A stretch of 64,000 nucleotides of DNA from Candidatus Zhuqueibacterota bacterium (GTDB lineage Bacteria; Zhuqueibacterota; Zhuqueibacteria; Thermofontimicrobiales; Thiofontviventaceae), in the NCBI GenBank assembly GCA_016931935.1, contig JAFGDW010000271.1, forward strand, positions 44,806 through 108,805, written 5' to 3'. A model generated the notes under the pieces. It saw only the letters and a list, made by a program, of their open reading frames with translations. It did not search any database and was not told the origin of the DNA. How positions within the stretch are numbered: the first letter of the stretch is position 1; each line of letters opens with the position of its first letter. A program made the position numbers and the translations under genes. Below, in pieces: positions 1 through 9,299 of the stretch.

Positions 1-279
1 CATTGTCGTTGTTAGTATTACTGCTCCAATTGCCTATGTCCATCTTCTGAATAGCGTGTTGATTGGAATTCCGTTATTGATAAATATTAGCGAGTTTAAG
101 CAGAGAAAGGGTAAAACTGTTTCGTATGGATAAATTGGCGGATCATGTTCAGGATTGACCAATTATTGTACCACTTTTCAAAAAGAAAAGGATCAATTAA
201 ATTCACTTGAGACTTCGTGCGGATGTGGTACCAGCAGGTAGCGTGAAACGCGTACAACACCAAATGATACAGCAAAAAA

Positions 280-306
280 AAGAGCCTTGAAAAATTCGAG
301 GCTCTT
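280..306 (-). terminator. Rho-independent terminator downstream of the CE15-like gene
   Basis: Inverted repeat AAGAGCCT...AGGCTCTT (280-287/299-306) with an A-run at 274-280 (U-run on the minus strand). Confidence 0.7.
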
Positions 307-345
307 CTTTAACATAATTATGGATCAATCGAGTGAAATATAATG

Positions 346-2838
346 CTATCGCTTGAGCATCAGCTTTTTCGAAAGATTGATATTATTTCCTTTCAGGCTA
401 TAAATATACATGCCCGATGCAAGATTGGATGCGTCAAATGTCACATTATACGTTCCAGCATCTAATTGGCCATTCACCAATTGGGTAACGACCTGGCCAA
501 GCGTATTATATACTTTCAAGGTATAATTCCCCGCTTCAGCAATTGCTATTTGAATTGTCGTTGTCGGATTAAACGGATTGGGGAAGTTTTGTTTCAGATC
601 GAATTCGGTTGGAACACTCGCATCATCCATTCTCGTTACCTCTGGCGGTGTTGCATCACTATTGGCTTTTGGTAACTCCGGTGACTCGGCGCCCAATACT
701 TCATATACGGGTCCGTCATCGATCGCTGTCCCGGATGCATCATGCGGAACCTGAACTAGAACTGTTGCTGGTTCAATATTCCATTCACAGTCGAAAACGC
801 CAAGGTGGATCGTATAAACCCTGCCATTGCCGTTTCCTTTGCGTTCCTTTCTAAGATCGACTGAACGGAAGTCATCTGCAATCACAATGTCATTTAAGGT
901 GTTACCATCACCATTTCCGTTTTCCGGCTCATCACTTGTTACACTGGCAATTTTAATTAAATCAGGTGATGCACAGGCACAATTATAATTATAAGCAATT
1001 GAAAGACCCAGTTCATTCAGGTCAATTGTCTGGTAATCATGATCTGGCGGCCACATAGAAAGTTCGTGTACTTCGGATTGAACTGCCTGGTGGGTTGGAC
1101 CTGCATCGGGTCCGCCTAACTCGTAAGGACCATAGATATAACTTGTAATGCATAATTTATCCATTAAAGCGCCATCTTCGCGATAGGTAATGGTAAGTGT
1201 GTGGTCACCTGCCGTCAGGTCAGTCGTTTGGCCAACCGAAGTCCAAAATTTTGTTAATGGGTACCATTGCCACCCGACTGTACCCAATCCATTCACTGTC
1301 ACAAATGGTCCATCGTCAATTTTCATATAGTATGAATCATCACTTGCGGAAGGGCAATTTACCCGAGCAAAGAAATAGTACGCTGTATTCATTGTTACAG
1401 TAAACGGAATACTAATGGTGCTTTCAGGTCCGGTTGGAGGTACACTTGTACTGTTTAAACCGGCTTTGATTGTAATGTAGGCCCCATTTGAGGCAGCCTC
1501 ATTCGTATATGTTTCCCAATCTGTGCCGTGGTTTGCACATTCAGTTTCAAAATAAAGCGTTTCGGCGCCAGTTGGATCAACCCAAAAATCCGGTATCGTT
1601 GGATCTCCGGTTCCCCACCATTGCGTCCAGCGTTCATAATTATAATCCGGATACGGATGGACATGAACATCTGTATTCGCTGTCATGTTACCAAGCATGA
1701 ATTTTTCCACAAAGGCTTCTATCGAAGGTAACTGGCTGGCTGGGACAGCACAGTGCCCATGTCCGCCATCGATATAAAAACCGAACCGGTCGCCTATTCC
1801 AAATTCTTCATAAACCTGCTGCGTTGCCCGTGTGGATGCATAGCAGGATGGATTTGCAAGCCATTCATAATTTGTATTACCCGTAACCAGTAAGGCTCTG
1901 GGCGCCACCATAGCCATCAACTCATGATGATCGTAAGGCAGTTTATCGGGAAGGGGGATAAATTGACGCAGTTGGTCAGCAAACCAATTATAATCGGTGT
2001 TCCCGATAGTCTCCACATTTCCCAATGTTTCCGAGACCCGCCAGGCAGGAGCGCCGCCGCCGCCAGATTCCTGGGCAATGGTGAGCGCAACCCGCTCGTC
2101 AAATGCACCAGCAAACAGCGCCATTTTACCTGCATAAGAACAGCCGGTCACTGCAATATGCTCCAGATCTATCGGGAGATCAGCCTGTACCAACTCCAGA
2201 CCATCGATGATTCGGCTGACTCCCCAGGCCCATGCACTGTATTGTCCCGTATTCGAAGGATTAAGATCAGGGTAAAGCCGATAGTAAGGATTCGTAGGTT
2301 GCGGATTGCCATATGTCGTTACATTATTAGCATTGAACCTGATGGTTGCAATATTACGACTTGAAAATACACTTGACGGAATACTGCCACTTGCACTATT
2401 CATCCCAATAACTGCCGGGAACGGACCGCTTCCCATCGGGAGGACAACTTGTGATGTCAGCGTAAGTGTATAACCATTTATAGTGACATACACTTTGAGT
2501 GTACCCGAAGAGTAGGTGGCAGTAATGTCGTCCGGACGAACTGGCTTTTCACCAATCTCATAATGTTCAATCTCAGCTTTGATCTCGGCGCGTCGATGAC
2601 TCCAATCGCTGAAGTCGGTGGAACGGTCGCTCCCATCCGACCACACAAAGGGATCGGGTAAAGGCCGAATGATTGGAAGTTCGTCGAAAGTAGGCAATAC
2701 TGGCGGAGCGAAGCTCGCACCCGTGTTCTCCACATCGTAGACTAAGGGAGCCTGGGCGAATACATTTATACCTGCGAATGTAATCAATAGAAGTACAGCA
2801 TTTAAGATGGCTATAAAACTTCGAATTGTAATTTTCAT
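346..2838 (-). CDS. CE15-like glucuronoyl esterase (alpha/beta hydrolase) with CBM-like module and T9SS type A sorting tail
   Basis: 830 aa; signal peptide; nucleophile motif VTGCSYAGKMA, late HGHC histidine; C-terminal QNFPNPFNPTTTIQIAI...GMYIYSLKGNNINLSKKLMLKR. Confidence 0.75.
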   Translation of the reverse strand: MKITIRSFIAILNAVLLLITFAGINVFAQAPLVYDVENTGASFAPPVLPTFDELPIIRPLPDPFVWSDGSDRSTDFSDWSHRRAEIKAEIEHYEIGEKPVRPDDITATYSSGTLKVYVTINGYTLTLTSQVVLPMGSGPFPAVIGMNSASGSIPSSVFSSRNIATIRFNANNVTTYGNPQPTNPYYRLYPDLNPSNTGQYSAWAWGVSRIIDGLELVQADLPIDLEHIAVTGCSYAGKMALFAGAFDERVALTIAQESGGGGAPAWRVSETLGNVETIGNTDYNWFADQLRQFIPLPDKLPYDHHELMAMVAPRALLVTGNTNYEWLANPSCYASTRATQQVYEEFGIGDRFGFYIDGGHGHCAVPASQLPSIEAFVEKFMLGNMTANTDVHVHPYPDYNYERWTQWWGTGDPTIPDFWVDPTGAETLYFETECANHGTDWETYTNEAASNGAYITIKAGLNSTSVPPTGPESTISIPFTVTMNTAYYFFARVNCPSASDDSYYMKIDDGPFVTVNGLGTVGWQWYPLTKFWTSVGQTTDLTAGDHTLTITYREDGALMDKLCITSYIYGPYELGGPDAGPTHQAVQSEVHELSMWPPDHDYQTIDLNELGLSIAYNYNCACASPDLIKIASVTSDEPENGNGDGNTLNDIVIADDFRSVDLRKERKGNGNGRVYTIHLGVFDCEWNIEPATVLVQVPHDASGTAIDDGPVYEVLGAESPELPKANSDATPPEVTRMDDASVPTEFDLKQNFPNPFNPTTTIQIAIAEAGNYTLKVYNTLGQVVTQLVNGQLDAGTYNVTFDASNLASGMYIYSLKGNNINLSKKLMLKR

Positions 2839-3348
2839 TTCATTCTCCTTAATACATTGGTTTTTAAATTAATTTTTCCAAGAATAATGAAAACGATCTG
2901 GTTTTCATTTATCTGTAGAGATTTTTAAATAAAAACATTTGTAACAAATCAATAGTCGATGGTCCTGTTGGTCTGCCGCGGCACGAACGGTGTCGTAGGG
3001 CACAATGACTATTTTTATTGCACGAATACAACATTTTGTTTAAGCTTAAGAGTGGAAATGAAGTTCGGTTATCAAGGACTGTGTTCCTTTCATTTCACCC
3101 ACCTCCTTTCATGTTTACGTGATGAGTTATGCGATTTGCTTAGAAATAGCTTGTTCCGCAACAAAGGCAAATTTAATCAAATATCTCCAGAAAAATTATG
3201 AATCCATTCAATGTTGGATGGCTATGTTGACTTCGACAAACTCAGCCACGGAAAGTCTCCCGTACCCTGTGCTTACCATCACGCAGCAGCGTGCTGCCTT
3301 TGTTTGTGGCACGAACGGAGTCGTAAGGTACAATCATCATTATTTAGT

Positions 3349-3464
3349 GTCCGTTCGGAAATGGTTGATTTTGTAACGCAATCATCTTGATTGCAAGTTA
3401 AATATTGAGTTATATAAGAAATTACAACAAGCTTGAAGCTTATCGTACTTTCCCGGACAGACAC
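3349..3464. mobile_element. MITE-like non-autonomous element
   Basis: Imperfect terminal inverted repeats GTGTCCGTTCGGAAA / CTTTCCCGGACAGACAC, flanked by identical TATTTA hexamers (3343-3348 and 3465-3470). No coding capacity. Confidence 0.7.
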
Positions 3465-4063
3465 TATTTAGTGAATGGATACGATTTATTCATGTAATAA
3501 TTTTGACAGCAAGCTGAGTTTGCTTCAGTTGAATCACACCAAAAAATCACCCCATAAAAAAGACTCACAAAATAATATGGTGTTGTATAATAGTCAAATT
3601 CAGTAACCCAAAATGAATCTGTTAAAATTCGAGACGCAACATCCGGCATGAAGAAATTAATAGGTTGCACAAACTATTTCAAAAATAAGATTAAAAAAGT
3701 ATTATATAACTTCTAAGTATTTACCACCAAAAATACATCCATGTGATGATCCACATCACATTTGTATAAGTAGTCGATGAGAAAATATCTTCAGTCTATC
3801 TGGTGATATTGTCTCACTAGCGTGGCCCAGCGAGTAAAGGCAATATCCAATCACTGCTAATTTAATTTACCGTATTCGAATAAACTCCAAGCGCAATAAT
3901 AGAGATTTACATATTAATATGATCGTTATTCAATTTCATGTGTGGCAAATAGCTAAAAACCGCTTGATAGTTTTGATAATTAATTGTAATTTATGGACAA
4001 CCTAAACGAATGATTTCCATGAAAAATAAATAAACTCACGCTTTATTGCCCTGGAGATAAATA

Positions 4064-4909
4064 ATGCAATTTTTAAAAATACTTTTAGCCGCATCACTAA
4101 TCGGAATATTTCCGATTAGTGGGCTAATAGCCCAAAATGTCCATGTTGGCGAAATTGCTCCGTCATTTCAGTTAGAACGCTTTGATGGCGGTACGCTTTC
4201 ACTGTCTGAATATGCCGGAACAATTGTATTCATTAATTTCCTGGGCAGCTACTGACCTCACTGTCTCTCTGAGGCTCAGAGAATTGAGGATGAGTTTTGG
4301 CAAGTTTATAAAGATCAAGGCGTACAAGTGATCGGCGTTGATGTGTGGAACGGCTCTACAACGCAGATGCAAAATTATGTCCACGGCGCTGGTAGAAATA
4401 TAACGTATCCGATCGGCATTAAAGGCGGCACAGTTGGCTCACAATGGGGACTCGACCGTTCCAGCTATGTTATTATTGACAGAGCCGGGATGATAACCTA
4501 CATCACACCACAATCGACAAACTATACGCAGCGGCTGACAAAACACAAAACTGAGCTGGTAGCCAAACTGGATGAACTCATTGCAGAAACCGCTGTTGAA
4601 CCGCATGAACTGCCAATTCCAAACGGATTCCGGTTGCAACAAAACTACCCGAATCCGTTCCAAACATCAACAGTACTTCGATTTGATTTGGGTTTGAATG
4701 CAAATCAGCAATTTACGCGGCTGGTGATTTATGATGTGTTGGGCAGAGAAGTGAAATCGATTGTTGGCGGACAGTTATTTTCAGGCAGTTACGAGTCCGT
4801 TTGGGATGCGCGTGATAACAAAAATAATCGCGTTGCTCCCGGCATTTATTTCTTGTTGCTGAAATCGGGCAAACATCAATTGGTTCGAAAAATGATTTAT
4901 ACACCGTAG
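4064..4909 (+). CDS. Candidate selenoprotein: thioredoxin-fold redoxin (UPHC) with T9SS sorting tail, TGA (4253-4255) read as Sec
   Basis: 4064..4255 and 4328..4909 are in the same frame. Readthrough gives signal peptide + redoxin (VGEIAPSFQLERFDGGTLSLSEYAGTIVFINFLGSY-U-PHCLSEAQ...) + LQQNYPNPFQTSTVLRF tail. SD-like GGAG before the ATG. Confidence 0.85.
4256..4289 (+). promoter_or_regulatory. Candidate bacterial SECIS stem-loop immediately 3' of in-frame UGA
   Basis: Lower stem CCUCA(4256-4260)/UGAGG(4285-4289); internal loop CUGUC/AU; upper stem UCUCUGA(4266-4272)/UCAGAGA(4276-4282); apical loop GGC (4273-4275), 17 nt after UGA. Confidence 0.8.
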
Positions 4910-5050
4910 GGCAAGTTAATAATCGATTCCAGTAGTGAGCCGGGAACGATTGTTTCGCGGGTTAATCATTTTGCAATTCGGGTCAAATGTTGGTTAAATA
5001 TTCATTGTCAAAAATCGGAAACGATATTTAAAAAAAAAAGGCGATTTAAT

Positions 5051-5545
5051 ATGAATCGAATGAAATTAAGCATTCTTGTCATTCTCGTGCTTTGTACGAT
5101 TGGCGTGCGTGCCGATACGGCGCTGAATTTCAAACTCCCGGATTTGAGAACCAGACAGGTGCAACTTACGGATTTATTGAAACAAGGACCGGTCGTGCTT
5201 GATTTTTGGGCAACCTGGTGTAAACCGTGCGCCAAAGTGTTTCCGAAATTAAATGCTTTATACGAAAAATATAACAAGCAAGGACTCACTGTTGTCGGAA
5301 TCAACGAAGACGGACCCCGAAGCCAGGCCAAAGTAAAGCCATTTGTTCGCAGTTTGAAAATTACATTTCCCATTCTCATTGACAGCAACAATGATGTCAT
5401 GCGCAGATTGCAGGTTCAGAGCTTGCCGACGACCATTTTAATCGGATCCGACGGTACAGTACTTGCCCGCCACATCGGATACCACCCCGATGAATTTGAG
5501 ATGCTTGAAAACGAAATTCAAGCAATACTTAAGGACACTGAATGA
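5051..5545 (+). CDS. TlpA-like thioredoxin family protein
   Basis: 164 aa, signal peptide, VVLDFWATWCKPCAKVFPKLNALYEKYNKQGLTVVGINEDG, cis-Pro loop SLPTT. Confidence 0.92.
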   Translation: MNRMKLSILVILVLCTIGVRADTALNFKLPDLRTRQVQLTDLLKQGPVVLDFWATWCKPCAKVFPKLNALYEKYNKQGLTVVGINEDGPRSQAKVKPFVRSLKITFPILIDSNNDVMRRLQVQSLPTTILIGSDGTVLARHIGYHPDEFEMLENEIQAILKDTE

Positions 5546-5565
5546 AAAAAATCCGGGGGCATTAA

Positions 5566-7077
5566 ATGATGTTGACGAAAACGACTCGGTTTATAATCGG
5601 TATAACTATATTTCTTGGTATTTTTCCCAATTTAATTTTTCCCCAGCTTAGCATTCAGACACTCTCCACAATTCGCAACGGCCAACTTCCGCAAGCCAAT
5701 GAAAAACAGATTCCCTCATATTACAGCGACATGATCGTCGAATACCACTATGACGGATTTGTAGCAGGTATTCGCGGTGAAGGTTTCAGTTCACCGGATC
5801 GGGGGCTCAAATATGACCAGATCAGTCAGCGATATCTACAATTCAGATGGTCATGGCTTGATGCCCGAATTGGCAATGTCTATGAAATTTTTGGCAAAGG
5901 TTTAATTCTGCGAGGATTTGAATTGCCCGGTTTCATTTATGAAAGCCAGACATTCCGCACCCAACAACGCATTATTCGTGATTTCGATGGCGCAAAGCTG
6001 CGATTGAATCCCGGTCCCTTTTCGTTTACATTCCTTAGAGGAAAGACAATCGATCCACTGCTGCCTCCCAGCCAGGAAAATCGTCGATTTGGCGATTTAA
6101 CCGGAGCCGAAACACGAATTTCCTTTCCGGGTGCCGTGACGCTGGGCCTAGCTTACCTCGAACATGAAACTACATTTAAAACAGACATTGCCACCCGCTT
6201 CCTTTCGTGGAATGCGGATAATCTGCTCGAGAAACTTGGCGCCGCCGATTTTTCACTGGATGTCTACGCCGAATATGCAAATCAGGGAACCAATCTTTTT
6301 TCGAAACATCGTTCCAGCGATCCGGATGCCCTCTATCTTTCAGGTAATATAATTTGGAATAGCCATGGCGCCAGTGTTGAATATAAAGATTACAACCAAT
6401 TTGACTTTGGCATTAATGATCCTCCGCCATTGGTTCGTGAAAATACTGAATTGTTGTTGAATCGATCGACACATGTCCTGAACGCGAGCGCCGAGAAAGG
6501 CTATCAAATTGAACTTTTCTTTTCTCCGCTTGCGTCAACCCGGATTATTACTAACTACAGCAAGGCTCGGAATGATTTTAGTAATACCTTTCAGCCGTTA
6601 TTTCAGGAACGGTACATAGGTGTTGAATATTATGGTGATCCGTGGTCACTGCGGTTTTTCCTGGATAATGGCCAGGATGATCTTGTGTCTGAACTGGAGC
6701 GTTTCACCACAGGATTCGCTCCGGAATATACGTTTTCTACAGGAACAGCGCTTGGTCTGGATATCCAGTGGCAGCGCATTCGGCGTGGCTCTCCGCCATA
6801 TTTCGATTATCATTTCACGAACTTCTACATATCACTAAAACTTCTGGACTGGCATCAATTTTCGTTGTCACTCAACAGTGAACGCAGTTCCGATCCGGAC
6901 GTGACGGAATCAGTGAAATATTTTACCAATACGAGTATTGGCTGGCAGCCCATGTCGCAAATCAACATGCAATTATTTATCGGCAAACGCCGCGGGGGAA
7001 CGGCCTGTGACCACGGGTATTGCATTGAGGTTTTGGATTTCGATGGAGTTGAAATGCGGATTGAAACACGCTGGTAA
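5566..7077 (+). CDS. DUF6029-like predicted outer-membrane beta-barrel protein
   Basis: 503 aa with signal peptide; alternating beta pattern; YHYDGFVAGIRGEGF...RYLQFRWSWLDARIGNVYEIFGKGLILRGFE. Directly follows the TlpA gene. Confidence 0.65.
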   Translation: MMLTKTTRFIIGITIFLGIFPNLIFPQLSIQTLSTIRNGQLPQANEKQIPSYYSDMIVEYHYDGFVAGIRGEGFSSPDRGLKYDQISQRYLQFRWSWLDARIGNVYEIFGKGLILRGFELPGFIYESQTFRTQQRIIRDFDGAKLRLNPGPFSFTFLRGKTIDPLLPPSQENRRFGDLTGAETRISFPGAVTLGLAYLEHETTFKTDIATRFLSWNADNLLEKLGAADFSLDVYAEYANQGTNLFSKHRSSDPDALYLSGNIIWNSHGASVEYKDYNQFDFGINDPPPLVRENTELLLNRSTHVLNASAEKGYQIELFFSPLASTRIITNYSKARNDFSNTFQPLFQERYIGVEYYGDPWSLRFFLDNGQDDLVSELERFTTGFAPEYTFSTGTALGLDIQWQRIRRGSPPYFDYHFTNFYISLKLLDWHQFSLSLNSERSSDPDVTESVKYFTNTSIGWQPMSQINMQLFIGKRRGGTACDHGYCIEVLDFDGVEMRIETRW

Positions 7078-7303
7078 TTGGAAATGAAGGTTAGTCAATT
7101 GGCTTAAAAATTTGCATTACCTGGCTATATACTAACAAGAATAATTACCTTAGAATTTTAGATTATAAAAGCTGTTTTTTCTGAAATAGAGCGTCGACAT
7201 AAGGAGTTTGTTTTTAGTCTCCTGCTGGTAGTAGTACTTACTGCTTATACCAATGTGGAGAATTAAGGAACAAACTCTTGTTCGTTTTTGACCAATTGTT
7301 TAA

Positions 7304-7426
7304 CAATGTCATTAGGTTAAGCACATAACCAGGTTTTATCATTCCCCGGTAAAACATCTGGACTGTTAGCCGGTTCCCGATGGCCCGCCGCTGTTTGACG
7401 GGATCGGGATTACGGAATCTCACCAA
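7304..7426 (-). mobile_element. IS remnant (transposon end with possible transposase C-terminal fragment)
   Basis: CAATGTCATTAGGTTAAG at 7304-7321 matches the termini of the elements at 41302 and 50509. Minus-strand ORF ending ...AIGNRLTVQMFYRGMIKPGYVLNLMTLLN runs through the terminus. Confidence 0.45.
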
Positions 7427-8632
7427 TTAATATACAAACAGAATTATGCTCCCATACAGGGGATTTCTGTACGCTACGCAGTTTCCATCAAAAACAATGT
7501 ATGAAAACCGGAATGACTAACGGAGTTCTGGTATAGGATTCTAACGAATAGGCCAACTATAAAGGAAATTTATATGAAGGAAATATACATGCTAATCATT
7601 ATTTGTGCATTTACTCTACCCCCCATATGGTTCATGCCGAAATAGTCTTCATAGCCATGTCATCAATCAACAGAGCCATGAAGGTATTGCCACAGTCAAT
7701 ATTTTTATCCCGGAAATCAACCGCGGGACGGTGACCGATGATGCGGGGTATTACGAATTGAAAAACGTGCCCGAAGGCCGTTTCAAAATTCAATTTTCGC
7801 ACATCGGTTTCACGACTGTGATAAACACATGTAAAACCGGTGCTGAAGCTAAAGAATTAAATATGGCATTGAGGCCGTCATTTTTTAAGGCCGATGAAAT
7901 TATCATCACTGCCCCGACGTACACAGCACCGGAGCAGACAGCCTACAACATCACGATGATCCGGCCGGAGCGAATGAATACGACTGGCACAATCACGCTG
8001 ACCGAAACGCTAACCGAAGCTGCCGGCATTAACCAACTTACTGCCGGCATCGGCATTGCCAAACCGGTAATTCGCGGACTTTCCGGGAATCGTATTCTTA
8101 CCATCATCAATGGCTTTCGCTTCGACAATCAGCAATGGCAGGATGAGCATGGGCTTGGCCTGTCGGATATTGGTGTTGGGAGAATCGAGATTATCAAAGC
8201 ACCTGCGTTGCTGCTGTATGGTTCCGATGCGCTCGGGGGTGTCATCAATCTAATTGATGAAAAACCGGCGCCTTACGGTCAGACGGTCGGTGATTATAAC
8301 CTGAAACTTTATAGCAACACAATCGGGGCTACATCTGATCTGGGATTGCGCGGTTCGAAGGAGTCGATGCAATGGAATGTCCGGCTGGGCGTGCAATCCA
8401 ATGCGGATTATTATGCTGCAAACAATTCCCGGGTGCCGAACACTCGATTCAATGGGCTTGATCTGAAATCTGGCCTGGGATTTATCAAAGATAAGTTTGT
8501 CTCCAACTGGAATTATCATACCTCGCTGTATCAAATTGGTGTGGTGGAATTGGAAGAATTGTTGAATGGAAAGAAAGAAGAACGGTTTGAACGAGAGATG
8601 GAAGGTCCACATCATACGGTTAATTATCATCT

Positions 8633-8764
8633 GTTATACTTACAATGGGCATAAATTGAACATTTTGGAGTACAGCGACTGCATCGCTGTTTGAAGTGAC
8701 ACAGTCACTTCACTCCATAATTGCAAAAATTGAATGTTCAATTAGTGACCGTTTTGAGTATAAC
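8633..8764. mobile_element. MITE-like palindromic element inserted in the TonB receptor gene
   Basis: Imperfect ~33-bp terminal inverted repeats (GTTATACTTACAATGGGCATAAATTGAACATT; perfect inner ATTGAACATT/AATGTTCAAT at 8655-8664/8733-8742). Interior stem TGGAGT/ACTCCA enclosing two perfect hairpins (ACAGCGA-CTGCA-TCGCTGT; GAAGTGAC-ACA-GTCACTTC). Confidence 0.7.
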
Positions 8765-9193
8765 CACACAGAACACATTTTTCCTGAGTCGCGCCAAAAT
8801 CGAACTGGATGCCGGAGTGCATCTGAATACACGAAAAGAGGAAGAAGGCAAGGAAGAAAGCGCTAAACTGGACGATCTGGACATGCAACTCAATACGTAT
8901 TCTTAGTGCCAGATATTTGACATCAATTGCACCGCGCAATGAATTGATCGCTGGCATTCAGGCGACTGCCCAGACCAATACCAATCATGGCGAACGTGTC
9001 ATCATTCCGAATGCTGATACCGGCGAATTATCAGGATATGCGTACTTTAAGCATGCTTTTAACAAGCTGGTGATCGAAGAAGGGCTGCGTTACAACTACT
9101 ACACGCTTACAACACAGGAACGCGGACAGCTCGAAGGCATTGGATTTATGCCGGAAATAAATAAAACGTTTCACACGATCGATGGCTCATTAA

Positions 9194-9263
9194 AACGCAA
9201 AGTTCGCAGAGAATTCAGTTTGAAATATCATTTAAGCTCTGCGCTCTTTGTGATCTCGGCGTT
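9194..9263. repeat. Inverted-repeat element at truncated end of the TonB pseudogene
   Basis: AACGCAAAGTTCGCAGAG ... CTCTGCGCTCTTTGTGATCTCGGCGTT imperfect inverted repeat. Confidence 0.5.
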
Positions 9264-9299
9264 AAAAACTTAAAATCCACTCTACTTACTTTTAAAACA

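Larger units (their letters stand above)
7574..9273 (+). pseudogene. TonB-dependent receptor, degraded
   Basis: CarboxypepD_reg-like N-terminus, plug domain (ITLTETLTEAAGINQLTAGIGIAKPVIRGLSGNRILTIINGFRFDNQQWQDEHGLG...) and partial barrel, split over ORFs 7605-8654, 8721-8906 and 8917-9273. Frameshifts, insertion and C-terminal truncation. Confidence 0.85.

Noticed and set aside
2959-3670. Small ORFs in the 2.9-3.7 kb intergenic region (80, 85, 61, 68 aa)
   Set aside because: No recognisable domains or good SD; they overlap repeats and the MITE at 3349-3464.
4064-4909. Pseudogene or simple nonsense mutation interpretation of the TGA in the redoxin
   Set aside because: The single stop is precisely at the redox Cys position, the frame is otherwise open for 281 codons, and a SECIS-like fold follows immediately. 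Random nonsense would not be expected to show all three. It cannot be fully excluded without selABCD evidence.
7330-7440. Cobalamin-riboswitch-like segment (GGCCCGCCGCTGTTTGACGGG) upstream of the TonB receptor
   Set aside because: The GGGAAnnnGGTG segment and a convincing 3' B12 box are missing. The region is better explained as an IS end, since it begins with the CAATGTCATTAGGTTAAG terminus and carries a transposase-like tail on the minus strand. An Rfam RF00174 scan would settle it.
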